Part shown: one piece after another, positions 1-8,102 of the stretch
Position numbering within the stretch: the first letter of the stretch is position 1
Layout: each line of letters begins with the position of its first letter
NCBI RefSeq assembly: GCF_947493125.1
Contig: NZ_CANLQB010000008.1
Coordinates: 51,075-115,074 of the forward strand
Reading direction: 5' to 3'
Length of the DNA: 64,000 nucleotides
DNA from: an uncultured Roseobacter sp.
GTDB taxonomy: Bacteria; Pseudomonadota; Alphaproteobacteria; Rhodobacterales; Rhodobacteraceae
Program-made: the position numbers and the translations under genes
The notes under the pieces: model-generated
The model's input: only the letters and a program-made list of their open reading frames with translations
Databases searched by the model: none
What the model was told of the DNA's origin: nothing

Positions 1-273
1 TTCGACCAGGGGCTCGCCCCAGAAGCGCGCGGCCTGAAGCGCCACGGTGTTGGTCGCAAGGGCTGGATCTAGGCTGTCGGTGGTGGAGCCGCCCTGGGCC
101 GCCATGCGCAGGGTGCCGCCCTTCTTGGGGCCATCGGCGCGCACCTGGCTCGCGATCATCGCGTTGGCCATCGCGGCGGTGACACCGAGGGCGGCGGCAC
201 GTCCGATGAAGTCGCGGCGGCTCATCAGGCCTTTGGTCACGCGGGTGCTGAGGTATCTGAGTTCGTCGTTCAT
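1..273 (-). CDS. ABC transporter substrate-binding protein, peptide/nickel (SBP_bac_5) type, N-terminal part only
   Basis: The first 91 codons of a periplasmic solute-binding protein are visible; the rest lies beyond position 1. The N-terminus carries a twin-arginine motif (SRRDFIGRAAALG) followed by a hydrophobic stretch ending near ASQVRAD, so Tat export is likely. The mature start (KKGGTLRMA, then STTDSLDPAL) is typical of family 5 solute-binding proteins for di- and oligopeptides or related solutes. A GGGAG ribosome site sits just upstream of the ATG. It lies 115 bp downstream of the CocE-type hydrolase on the same strand, so the two may be co-transcribed. The substrate cannot be inferred. 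Confidence 0.85.
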   Translation of the reverse strand, partial: MNDELRYLSTRVTKGLMSRRDFIGRAAALGVTAAMANAMIASQVRADGPKKGGTLRMAAQGGSTTDSLDPALATNTVALQAARFWGEPLVE

Positions 274-388
274 TGGTGTCTCCCGGTTTTTGGCTCGGCG
301 CGTGCCGCGCCTTGTTCGTTTTGTCAGTAGGCTTGCGCATTTCGCCCCGCGTCGCAAGGGGGTTTCCCTCAATTCGATACCGCCGGTC

Positions 389-2374
389 TCAGAGGTGATC
401 GCGCGGGACGCTGTCCGTGACGTCGCGCTCGTAGATGAGCGCGTCGTTCTCATAGGCTTCGAGACGGGCGGTGAGGTGGAAATGGGTGGCGTCCGCCCAC
501 ATGTCGCAGCGGGTTTCCGTGCGCAGGCGTATGGTGTCGCGCTCCATCTCCTGGGTCCAGTGGCAGTGGCCGCGGGCCGAGAGCGGGTCGTCGGGGTGGA
601 TCGACCAGGTTTCGCGCGCGGCCGAGCCCGAGATGAGCCCGTGATCAAGGTCGCGGCGTTTGCCGAAATCGTCCTCGATGCGGAGGGTCACCGTGCCGCT
701 TGTCATGTCGACGGTGCGGGTGCGGCTGTTGCCGGGGGCGCGCAGCGTTTCGGTCTGCTGAGGCGGGGCGCTCTCGGGCGGGGCGAACTGGACTTCGTCA
801 CGGCGCGCGGTGCGGCGGACGGGCAGGTGCAGGCTGCCGCCCTGCAGCGTGATCGTGGCGGCCTGCGGCGCGGGCCAGAGGAGCGGCCAATAGGCCGTGG
901 AAACGGCGAGCCGCAGCTTGTGTCCCTTGGGCAGTCGGTAGGCGATGGTGTCGAGCCAGAGCTCCACCGGCATCGGTGCGCCCACAGGCATAGGTGCTGG
1001 GTCGGCGGGGTCTTCGCGGTGGCTGAGGTTGAGCACGCCGTAGGTGATCCGGGTGGAGGCGCCGTCGGGGTGCACGTCACAGAGCCGGACGGCGATCTGG
1101 GCCTGGGGCTGGTCACTGCTGAGCCGCAGCCGCACCTTGGGCGCGCCGAAGATGTCGGTGTCCTGATCCGCGGGCGCGGTGTCGAAGGTCGCGGATTTCG
1201 CGTCATCCTCGCGCTGGTCGCCGGGCATTTCCGGCCCGAGCCAGATGGCACAGTATTCGCCCGCCTCGGCGCCCGTGTCCTGGGGGGAGCAGATCGGGGT
1301 GGAGATGTTGCCGCGCCCGTCCGACAGCCCGTGCTGGTTGAGATAGAGGGTGCGGTGCGGGATGTGCGCGGTGGCGCCGTCGGCCTCGGCCACCCAGCGC
1401 CCGGGGCGGTCGGTATACCAGCGCGCGGGGCGGACGCTGTCCATCAGATAGGCGCGGTAGTCGGGATCGTCCCCGACGCCGGTGTGGATGTCCTTGAGCC
1501 AGCGGTCCCACCAGCGCAGCGCCTCTTGCAGAAAGCCGATGCGCGGCTCCGGCACTGCGAAGTGCGGGTATTTGTGCACCCAGGGGCCTACGATCCCCTT
1601 GCAGCCGGGCAGGGCTTGAACGAGCTGCGGGACGGCGTTCTTATAGGCGTCGCCCCAGCCGCCGATGGCGAGCACGCGAGCTTTGATGGCACCGTAGTCC
1701 TCGCAGACCGAGCCGTGTCGCCAATAGGCATCGCGCCGCTGGTGGCGCAGCCATGTACTGGGCAGGAAGGGTTCGTGTTCAAGGCGTTGCAGCCAGGCCT
1801 CGCGCCAGTCATCGCGCAGGGCCGGGTCGGGCGCGCGGGAGGAGTAGGACCACATGGTGGCGCCCCAGCCGAGGTTTTCATTGAGCAGGCAGCCGCCCTT
1901 GTAGTGGATGTCATCGGCAAAACGGTCGACGGTCGAGCAGAGGGTGATGACAGCTTTCAGAGGCGCCGGCGCGAGGGCCGCGACCTGCAGGCCGTTGAAC
2001 CCGCCCCAGCTGATCCCCATCATGCCGACGGTCCCGGAGCACCAGGGCTCCGCCGCCAGCTGCTCGATGACCTCCACGGCGTCCGAGAGCTCCTGCGGGG
2101 TGTATTCATCCGCCATCAGCCCCTCGCTGTCGCCATTGCCGCGCATGTCGACGCGCACGCAGGCATAGCCGCGCTGCGCAAACCACGGATGGGTCAGCGC
2201 GTCGCGGTCGGTTGTGCCGTCGCGTTTGCGGTAGGGCAGATATTCGAGGATCACCGGGACGGGGTTGCCTGTGGCATCCACCGGGCGCCAGATGCGGGCG
2301 GAGAGGCGGGTGCCGTCGGAGAGCGTGATCCCGTGGTCGGGCAGCTCTTCGATCTCGCGGAGGGTGGTGCTCAT
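389..2374 (-). CDS. CocE/NonD family alpha/beta-hydrolase (X-Pro dipeptidyl-peptidase S15-like)
   Basis: This 661-residue protein has the CocE/NonD architecture. An alpha/beta-hydrolase core carries the nucleophile motif GISWGG (Ser122). Asp242 in GGWGDAYKN and His267 in GPWVHKYPH are likely triad members. The C-terminal half is the beta-sandwich (PepX_C) domain. Family members hydrolyse acyl esters or X-Pro peptides; the substrate here is unknown. The start MSTTLREIEEL is preferred over an upstream in-frame ATG at 2443, because that longer version would run through the palindromic repeat at 2419-2441. The substrate-binding-protein gene follows, which would suit uptake and hydrolysis of a peptide or ester. 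Confidence 0.88.
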   Translation of the reverse strand: MSTTLREIEELPDHGITLSDGTRLSARIWRPVDATGNPVPVILEYLPYRKRDGTTDRDALTHPWFAQRGYACVRVDMRGNGDSEGLMADEYTPQELSDAVEVIEQLAAEPWCSGTVGMMGISWGGFNGLQVAALAPAPLKAVITLCSTVDRFADDIHYKGGCLLNENLGWGATMWSYSSRAPDPALRDDWREAWLQRLEHEPFLPSTWLRHQRRDAYWRHGSVCEDYGAIKARVLAIGGWGDAYKNAVPQLVQALPGCKGIVGPWVHKYPHFAVPEPRIGFLQEALRWWDRWLKDIHTGVGDDPDYRAYLMDSVRPARWYTDRPGRWVAEADGATAHIPHRTLYLNQHGLSDGRGNISTPICSPQDTGAEAGEYCAIWLGPEMPGDQREDDAKSATFDTAPADQDTDIFGAPKVRLRLSSDQPQAQIAVRLCDVHPDGASTRITYGVLNLSHREDPADPAPMPVGAPMPVELWLDTIAYRLPKGHKLRLAVSTAYWPLLWPAPQAATITLQGGSLHLPVRRTARRDEVQFAPPESAPPQQTETLRAPGNSRTRTVDMTSGTVTLRIEDDFGKRRDLDHGLISGSAARETWSIHPDDPLSARGHCHWTQEMERDTIRLRTETRCDMWADATHFHLTARLEAYENDALIYERDVTDSVPRDHL

Positions 2375-2418
2375 GGGCGGACGGTTGCCCCCGCGCGCGC
2401 GGTTGTCAAGCGTGGGAC

Positions 2419-2497
2419 GCGGTGGCCTGAAAGCCCACCGCACCTGCCTGTCCTGGCGTCTGTGCTGGCAGGTAGGGTGGGCTTTCAGGCCACCCTT
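2419..2497. repeat. Inverted pair of a REP-like palindromic element
   Basis: Two copies of the same hairpin motif face each other. Copy A (2419-2441) has arms GCGGTGG and CCACCGC around CCTGAAAGC. Copy B (2474-2496) has arms AGGGTGG and CCACCCT around GCTTTCAGG. The loops are reverse complements of each other. Between them ACCTGCC and GGCAGGT also pair, so the whole unit can fold into one long stem of roughly 28 bp, like a BIME. A third copy lies at 11805. It sits in the 130-bp gap between the glycerate kinase and CocE genes and may act as a terminator or processing site. Confidence 0.75.
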
Positions 2498-2504
2498 GGT
2501 CGCA

Positions 2505-3611
2505 TCAATCCCGCAGGCCGATCACGAGATCCATGACGTTAGTGCCCGTGGGGCCGGTCTTCAGAAGAGCGCCGTGCGCGTCGAGCCAGCTGCCCGCGTC
2601 CGCGCGGGCGAGCGCATCCTGCGCGGTGTCGTCCCATGTGCTGCCGTCGACCACGGCGCCGGCGGCGTCTGTGGGGCCATCCGTCCCATCGGTGCCGGCG
2701 ACCAGAAGACGCAGACCGTTTTGCCCTTGAATCTCGCGCGCCAGCATCAGGGCCAGTGCCTGGTTGCGCCCGCCACGCCCGGGGTTCGGTGGCAGCACCA
2801 CGGTGGGCTCGCCGCCGAAGATGTGCACGCCGGGCTGTGCCGCGCGCAGGGCGGCGCCGATGCGGGGGGCGAGCGCCATGATATCGTCGTAGAGCGTTTC
2901 GTCATTTGTGGCGACCGGCAGGCCTGTGCGCCTGGCGGCTTCGGCGACGGCGGCCCGGGCGATGGCGTTGCTGGCCACGATGCGGGCGTCGAACGCGAAA
3001 TCGCGCCGTTCCGGAGCGTCTCCGATCCCCGACCCGATGACCGCAAGGCTGTCGCCCTCCACATCCGAGATGGCGAGGGTTGTCACCGACGCGCCTTTGA
3101 ACTGGCCCAGCAGCTTGCCACCCTTCACGCGGCTCACGGCGGTGCGGGCGGCATTCATTGCGTGGATGTCGGCACCCGAGGCGAGCATTTCCTGCGCGCG
3201 GGCCGTCAGACCTGCGAGATCGAGACCGTCTACGGGCGCTTCGGCCAGCGCGGAGGCCCCGCCGGAGACCAGTATCAGGAGGTGGCTATCGGGGTTCATG
3301 CCGGACACCACGTCCAGCAGGCGTGCGCCTGCAGCGAGGCTGTTCTCGTCCAGCACCGGATGCGCGGACTCCCTGACCTCGGCGCCCTCGGGCGCACCGT
3401 CGGCGTGGTGATATTTGGTCACCACCAGCAGCGGCGCATCCGGGAAGGCGTCATGGGCGGCGCGGGCCATGGCGCTGGCCGCCTTGCCGACGGCGATGAT
3501 CTGATCTGGTTGCCGGCAGGCGCGCGCAGCCAGTGCAGCCCGCACCGCGTTGTCCCCGCGCACGGCGTTCACACCCGCCCAGAACAGCTCTTCCAAATCC
3601 GCGGTGTGCAT
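2505..3611 (-). CDS. Glycerate 2-kinase (DUF4147/MOFRL family)
   Basis: This 368-residue cytoplasmic kinase belongs to the GckA/TtuD-type glycerate kinases, which phosphorylate D-glycerate to 2-phosphoglycerate. The N-terminal DUF4147 region contains GKAASAMARAA, SAHPVLDENS and the glycine-rich LVSGGASAL motif. The C-terminal MOFRL region contains GGEPTVVLP, GRGGRNQALAL and GTDGTDGPTDAAG. It is somewhat shorter than the usual roughly 420 residues, but all main motifs are present. It follows dtd after 9 bp and is probably in the same transcript. In this group glycerate arises from hydroxypyruvate or tartronate semialdehyde, but no such genes are nearby. Confidence 0.88.
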   Translation of the reverse strand: MHTADLEELFWAGVNAVRGDNAVRAALAARACRQPDQIIAVGKAASAMARAAHDAFPDAPLLVVTKYHHADGAPEGAEVRESAHPVLDENSLAAGARLLDVVSGMNPDSHLLILVSGGASALAEAPVDGLDLAGLTARAQEMLASGADIHAMNAARTAVSRVKGGKLLGQFKGASVTTLAISDVEGDSLAVIGSGIGDAPERRDFAFDARIVASNAIARAAVAEAARRTGLPVATNDETLYDDIMALAPRIGAALRAAQPGVHIFGGEPTVVLPPNPGRGGRNQALALMLAREIQGQNGLRLLVAGTDGTDGPTDAAGAVVDGSTWDDTAQDALARADAGSWLDAHGALLKTGPTGTNVMDLVIGLRD

Positions 3612-3620
3612 GAGGCCTCC

Positions 3621-4067
3621 CTAGGGCTGATCGGTGTCGAGCCACAGGGTGACCGGGCCGTCATTGACCAGAGCCACTGCCATATCCGCGCCGAAGCGTC
3701 CAGTCTCGACAGGCACGTCGAGCGCCTGCAGGGCCGCGGCGAAGGCTTCGTAGAGCGCCTGGGCCTGATCCGGTTTGGCGGCGCCAGAAAAGCCGGGGCG
3801 GTTGCCGCGCGAGGTGTCGGCGGCGAGGGTGAACTGACTGACCACAAGTGCCGCCCCGCCGGTCTGGGCGAGGCTGAGGTTCATCTTGCCCGCGTCATCC
3901 TTGAAGAGCCGCAGCTTGCTGACCTTGGCGGCAAGCCGTTCGGCGGTCTCCACATCATCGCCGGGCATCGCACAGACGAGGATCAGCAGGCCCGGGCCGA
4001 TTTTGCCGATGACCTCAGCCTCGACCGTGACCGAGGCCTCGGAGACCCGTTGCAAGAGCGCGCGCAT
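3621..4067 (-). CDS. dtd: D-aminoacyl-tRNA deacylase
   Basis: This 148-residue enzyme matches the full length of Dtd, which hydrolyses D-amino acids wrongly attached to tRNA. The two signature motifs are present: SQFTL (residues 77-81) and NDGPVT (135-140), the latter being the NxGPxT type. The N-terminus [13 protein letters not shown] is also typical. It lies 18 bp downstream of the zinc-ribbon gene and 9 bp upstream of glycerate kinase, at the end of a long minus-strand operon. Confidence 0.95.
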   Translation of the reverse strand: MRALLQRVSEASVTVEAEVIGKIGPGLLILVCAMPGDDVETAERLAAKVSKLRLFKDDAGKMNLSLAQTGGAALVVSQFTLAADTSRGNRPGFSGAAKPDQAQALYEAFAAALQALDVPVETGRFGADMAVALVNDGPVTLWLDTDQP

Positions 4068-4085
4068 GGTGGTCCTTTCAGAAGG

Positions 4086-5189
4086 TCATTGGCTGAGGGC
4101 GGCGCCGTAGCCCACGGCGGCCGCCACGATCAGACCGAGGACGACGGCAATGGCGATCTTGGCGGCGGACCAGGGGCGTTCCCCCTGCACCTTGCCGGTG
4201 CGGCCGTTCACCACGAAGCGATAGGTCTCGCCGCGGTATTTGTAGGCGGCGAGCCAGACCGGCAGCAGCACGTGTTTGAAGGTGACATCGCGCAGGTCGG
4301 TCTCGACCTGGTGGATGCGCTGGCGGTCGCCGCCGATGTCGAAGCGGATGTCGCGGGCGATGACCTGATCCATGCGCTGGCGCGCCTCGATGAACCCGTC
4401 CTTGAGCGGCACCGCATAGCCTTCGGCGCGGAAGCCTGCAAGGTACTCAGGCGTGTAGGGCTGCATGTCGCCCAGGTCCCAGGGCTCCAGCGCGTCGGTG
4501 AAGCGCTTGGGCAGGGAGGTGGAGGCGAGTATGAGCACATCGTCAAAGAAGCGCGCCACACGGCCCCGGACGCCGCGCCAGCGTACCTTTGGGACCTTGA
4601 TCTGCTGGCGTTTGCCGTCGCGCATGACGGTGTGGGTTTCGTAGTAGACGGTGCCGCGCTCGCCGGTGTACTGGCTCGTGGTATCGGCGTCGAAGGTCCA
4701 GTAGGGCACGTAGATGCCCTGCATCTTGCGGCCCTTGCGCGCGTATTGCTGCAGCCCGTTCGGCGCGAACCAGAGGCGGCCCAACCAGTCGGTCATCGCA
4801 TCGCGCGCGGTTGTCTCGTCAAGCGCGAAGGGGAGCACGCCGCGCGGTTTGATATGGCGGTGGGTGCCGGTGTCGGTGACCACGGGGGTGGCGCAGAAGG
4901 GGCATTCGGTGGCGTGCACATCCGGGTCGAATTCGACCTCCGCCGCGCAATTGGGGCATTTGGAGACGCGGGTCTCCTCCATCTCCATCGCGGGCAGGGC
5001 CTTGTTCAGCGCGGCCTCGAAGTCGAGCTCCTTGATCTGGGTCTGGCCCCAGGGGCCCGCGTCGAGGCTTTGCGTGTTGCCGCAGTGATCGCAGACCAGC
5101 TGGCGCCCGCCCGGATCGAAGCGCAGATCGCCGCCGCAGGCGTCACAGGGGAAGTGATGTTCGGCGAGGGGGGCGGTTTGCGTGCTCAT
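4086..5189 (-). CDS. Zinc-ribbon protein with C-terminal membrane anchor
   Basis: This 367-residue protein begins with a TFIIB-like zinc ribbon (CDAC and CDHC pairs, Cys15/18/33/36). A second four-cysteine ribbon follows (CPNC and CPFC, Cys78/81/96/99). A conserved middle region has motifs such as YVPYWTFDADT and WRGVRGRV, and one transmembrane helix lies near residues 346-365. Proteins of this type are often mislabelled as helicase-related because of the ribbons; no helicase domain is present. The start is set by a 4-nt ATGA overlap with the preceding gene. Its neighbours include an SPFH protein and TelA/XpaC, which suggests a role in membrane stress. The biochemical function is unknown. Confidence 0.8.
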   Translation of the reverse strand: MSTQTAPLAEHHFPCDACGGDLRFDPGGRQLVCDHCGNTQSLDAGPWGQTQIKELDFEAALNKALPAMEMEETRVSKCPNCAAEVEFDPDVHATECPFCATPVVTDTGTHRHIKPRGVLPFALDETTARDAMTDWLGRLWFAPNGLQQYARKGRKMQGIYVPYWTFDADTTSQYTGERGTVYYETHTVMRDGKRQQIKVPKVRWRGVRGRVARFFDDVLILASTSLPKRFTDALEPWDLGDMQPYTPEYLAGFRAEGYAVPLKDGFIEARQRMDQVIARDIRFDIGGDRQRIHQVETDLRDVTFKHVLLPVWLAAYKYRGETYRFVVNGRTGKVQGERPWSAAKIAIAVVLGLIVAAAVGYGAALSQ

Positions 5190-5611
5190 AACATGCCGTG
5201 CAGGGATTTGGGTGTCATGCGGCGCAGGGCACCGTCGCCGAGCGCCGTGTGGCGCCAAAGGTGGAAGATCGCATGCAGCGCGGAAGCCGCAAAGAGCGTG
5301 ACCATCAGATCGCGGGGGCTGGGGCCGGGGAGCATGGTGCCGAGGGCGGCGGCCAGCGTGCTCGCCGAGGCCCAGGCGAGCAGGGCGTACATGCCGCGGC
5401 TGAGCCAGGGGTGGGCGGCGCGCAGGGCGCCGTCGAGCTTGGGGCCGGGGCCGTTCATCAGGCCGAAGATCACGGCCAAGGCCACCATCGCGAGGCCCGC
5501 GAGCCCGAAGGCGGCGTTGAGTGCCGCGCTTTCGAGGCCCGCGGCCAGCGCGAGCAACAACAGGGTCAGCACCAGCCAGTGCAGCACAATGGTAGCGCGG
5601 CGGCGGGTCAT
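5186..5611 (-). CDS. Small b561-like membrane protein
   Basis: This 141-residue protein has about four transmembrane helices. It resembles a shortened cytochrome b561. The N-terminal VLHWLVL motif has a His in the usual first helix. Near the C-terminus is HAIFHLWRH, followed by DGALRRMTP, which resembles the end of b561 proteins. Whether it binds haem cannot be told: full b561 proteins have four His ligands in fixed helices. It overlaps the genes on both sides by 4 nt (RidA at 5608-5611, zinc ribbon at 5186-5189), so the three are translationally coupled. Confidence 0.65.
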   Translation of the reverse strand: MTRRRATIVLHWLVLTLLLLALAAGLESAALNAAFGLAGLAMVALAVIFGLMNGPGPKLDGALRAAHPWLSRGMYALLAWASASTLAAALGTMLPGPSPRDLMVTLFAASALHAIFHLWRHTALGDGALRRMTPKSLHGML

Positions 5612-6009
5612 GAGGCGCGCGCCTCTGGGGCGTGGGCGACGAGGCGGAACTCAACCAGCGCGCCGCGGCGGCGCAGCCCGGCGACCTCGACAGCGGTCCA
5701 GGCAGGCAGCGGCGGGGTGAAGATGTCCTCCAGCGCCGCCTGCACCGGGGCGAAGGTGGTGGCGATATCCAGATGATAGCTGGTCATCTCGACCACGGCG
5801 GTCTCATCCGCGCCTGCGGCAGCGAGCACGGTCTGGGCCTTGCCCAGAGCGATGCGGGTCTGATCGGCGGCGCTCTTGGGCATGGTGCCATCGGGTCGGC
5901 CACCGGTGGCGCCGGTGAGGAACAGGAACGCACCCGCGCGGATGGCGGGCGAGAAGCCGGTGGCCGCCGCCGCCTCTTTCAGCGCATCGGGGAGGATCGC
6001 CTGCCGCAT
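5608..6009 (-). CDS. RidA family protein (YjgF/YER057c/UK114)
   Basis: This 133-residue protein has the RidA fold signature, with FLTGATGGRPDG near residues 29-40 and AWTAVEVAGLRRRGALVEF near the end. Canonical RidA proteins deaminate reactive enamine/imine intermediates using a C-terminal arginine. Here the arginine-rich segment follows VAGL instead of the usual R-x-x-V-E-V spacing, so it is probably one of the divergent Rid subfamilies and the activity is uncertain. It lies 2 bp after the SPFH gene and overlaps the b561-like gene by 4 nt. Confidence 0.82.
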   Translation of the reverse strand: MRQAILPDALKEAAAATGFSPAIRAGAFLFLTGATGGRPDGTMPKSAADQTRIALGKAQTVLAAAGADETAVVEMTSYHLDIATTFAPVQAALEDIFTPPLPAWTAVEVAGLRRRGALVEFRLVAHAPEARAS

Positions 6010-6011
6010 GA

Positions 6012-7124
6012 TCAGGGCGCGGGCGGCGGAGGGGGCGGGGGCAGCACGGTGAAGAGCTGCGCCAGCTCGGCCACGTCCTCGGCGCGCATCCAGCCGTCCT
6101 GGCCGGGCGTCCAGACCATGCTTTCGCGGGTGAGTGCGCCGTCGGCGGCCATGCGGCCCAGGGCGGCCTTGGAGTAGGGGCCCTTGGTCTGGCCGTTTTC
6201 GGCCACGTGCCAGACGTGCTCGACCGGGGGCGGCGGTGGTACGGCGGCCGGGCTCACGGTGCGCGCCCCCCAGGGGCCCGCCTGCTGTGCGGCGGCGTTG
6301 CCGATCTGCATGCCGAGCCCCGCGCCCAGACCCGCCTGGATCGCAGCGGCGCCCGCACCCTCGCGCCCCAGCGCCTCAGCCGCCTGGAACTGCATGTATT
6401 CATTGAGATTTCCGATCACGCCCATCGACGAGCGCTTGTCCATCACCTCTTCGACCGCAGGCGGCAGCGAGATGTTTTCGATGTAGAGCTCGGGCATCGC
6501 CAGCCCGTATTCGGCGAGCTGGGCGGAGATTTCCTTGCCCACCAATTGGCCCAGTTCGCGGGTGTTCGCGGCCATGTCCATGACCGGGATGCCGGCGCGG
6601 GCGAGAGTGCGCGAGAACTCCTGTACGAGGATGTTGCGGATCTGGAAGCTGATCTCATCCATGGTGAATTCGCCGTCGGTGCCGACGATTTCCACGAGGA
6701 ATTTCGCGGGATCGCCGACCTTGATGGAATAGGTGCCGAAGGCGCGCAGGCGCACGGGGCCGAATTCGGGATCGCGGCAGATGATCGGGTTTTTCGTGCC
6801 CCATTTCAGGTCGTTGAACCGCGTGGTGTTGACGAAATAGATCTCGGATTTGAAGGGGCTTTTGAAGCCGTGATCCCAGTGCTGCAAGGTCGTCATGATC
6901 GGCATGTTGTTGGTCTCGAGCATATAGAGACCGGGGGTGAAGACATCGGCCAGCTGGCCTTCATGCACGAACACCGCCGCTTGACCCTCGCGCACGGTGA
7001 GCTTGGCGCCGTATTTGATCTCGTGCCCCTCACGCTCGAACCGCCAGACCATCGTGTCGCGGGTGTTGTCCGTCCAATGGATGACGTCAATGAATTCACC
7101 GGAGAGAAAATCGAAAATACCCAT
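6012..7124 (-). CDS. SPFH-domain protein with C-terminal GYF_2 domain
   Basis: This 370-residue protein has an N-terminal region like the bacterial SPFH proteins sometimes labelled 'virion core protein' (YdjI type). It starts MGIFDFLSGEFIDVIHW and continues with SPFH-like segments such as VREGQAAVFVHEGQLADVF and RLRAFGTYSIKV. A Gly/Ala-rich stretch (about 245-275) and a Pro-rich linker lead to a GYF_2 domain (about 300-355, with GPYSKAALGRMAADG and GQDGWMRAEDV). It ends in a run of prolines. SPFH proteins form membrane-associated oligomers; GYF_2 domains bind partners. No transmembrane helix is evident. In Bacillus, relatives occur with zinc-ribbon and phage-shock proteins, and a zinc-ribbon gene is in this operon too. 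Confidence 0.85.
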   Translation of the reverse strand: MGIFDFLSGEFIDVIHWTDNTRDTMVWRFEREGHEIKYGAKLTVREGQAAVFVHEGQLADVFTPGLYMLETNNMPIMTTLQHWDHGFKSPFKSEIYFVNTTRFNDLKWGTKNPIICRDPEFGPVRLRAFGTYSIKVGDPAKFLVEIVGTDGEFTMDEISFQIRNILVQEFSRTLARAGIPVMDMAANTRELGQLVGKEISAQLAEYGLAMPELYIENISLPPAVEEVMDKRSSMGVIGNLNEYMQFQAAEALGREGAGAAAIQAGLGAGLGMQIGNAAAQQAGPWGARTVSPAAVPPPPPVEHVWHVAENGQTKGPYSKAALGRMAADGALTRESMVWTPGQDGWMRAEDVAELAQLFTVLPPPPPPPAP

Positions 7125-7150
7125 GTCAGTCAGTCCTTTATACCATGGTC

Positions 7151-8095
7151 TCAGCTCGGCCCGCCTTGCAGCTCGCGGGCGATCGTGCGGGCGATGGGCG
7201 CGGCCTCGGCGGCGCTCATGCCGGGGGAGAGGCGCGGGTCGTAGAGCATCTTGAGCAGTTTCTCGTCGTGTTTGGTGAGCAGTGCAAACTCGTCGTCATC
7301 GTTGAAGATCGAGGGCCGCGCGTTGCTGTCATTGGCCAGGCCGAGCGCCTGCGCCATCTCTTCGTGAATGCAGCTGAGGCGCAGCAGACCGGGGTTTTCG
7401 GCGCGGATCACCGCGACGGCAGCGGTGTAGGTGTTGGCGTCGGAACCCGCGGCATAGGCGGCGACGGCGCAATAGGTGTCGCGCGAGAGGCTGCGCAGGG
7501 CATTGAGGCTCTCGGGTGTGATGCCGGGCACACGGGCGGCGGCGGCGTCGAGGGCGGCGCCACGGTCATCCTCGCTGGCCACGATCACGATGAAGTTCGG
7601 GGGGCCGAAACTCATGATCGGGTGGCCGGTGATCTGGCCCAGACGGCGCGCATAGTTGCGGATCGCGGTGCCATCGGCGCTGCGCTGCGAGGGGGGGACA
7701 GAGTTGCCGAAGACGATGCCTACGCGCACCGGACCGGACCAGCGGCGCAGCGGGCTTTCGCCGCCGCGGCCCTGCAGGGCCTTTTCGTATTCGTTGAAGA
7801 AGACGATGCGTTCGAAGTTGCGCGCGAGCATATCGGCGGTGAAGGGCGTGTCAGGCCCGCCGCCATCTTCGCGCAAGAGCCCCTGGCTGAGCTGGGCCGC
7901 CTGAACCTGCACCAGATAGCTGCGCAGGGCGGCGCTCTCCTCGGAGGTGGGCCGGAGCTGGGTTTCGGCGAGGACGTTGGGGCGCGGGCGCGGGGTTTTC
8001 ACCGTCAGCGGCGCCTGTGCCACGTCACAGGCCACCAGCGCCGCGCCGGCAAATCCAAGTGCGCCCCAGCGCAAGAGAGTGCCCCGCGGCGCCAT
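7151..8095 (-). CDS. DUF2927 lipoprotein, putative zincin-like
   Basis: This 314-residue lipoprotein has a signal peptide ending in a lipobox (GAALVAC). The mature part matches DUF2927. Its most notable motif is CIHEEMAQALGLANDS, which resembles the HExxH metallopeptidase motif but has HEEMAQ, so only the His-Glu part is kept. Catalysis is unproven. The start at 8095 is chosen because it gives a good signal peptide and begins 7 bp after the telA stop; an in-frame ATG at 8176 would lie inside telA. It is probably anchored in the periplasm, next to the TelA/XpaC membrane system. Confidence 0.78.
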   Translation of the reverse strand: MAPRGTLLRWGALGFAGAALVACDVAQAPLTVKTPRPRPNVLAETQLRPTSEESAALRSYLVQVQAAQLSQGLLREDGGGPDTPFTADMLARNFERIVFFNEYEKALQGRGGESPLRRWSGPVRVGIVFGNSVPPSQRSADGTAIRNYARRLGQITGHPIMSFGPPNFIVIVASEDDRGAALDAAAARVPGITPESLNALRSLSRDTYCAVAAYAAGSDANTYTAAVAVIRAENPGLLRLSCIHEEMAQALGLANDSNARPSIFNDDDEFALLTKHDEKLLKMLYDPRLSPGMSAAEAAPIARTIARELQGGPS

Positions 8096-8102
8096 GCCGT
8101 GC

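Noticed and set aside
47..5720. Very long plus-strand open frames (829 and 1151 codons) opposite the minus-strand operon
   Set aside because: They run antisense to clearly conserved genes, have no family features and strange composition (Gly/Ala/Arg/Val-rich). High GC at third positions creates such antisense frames.
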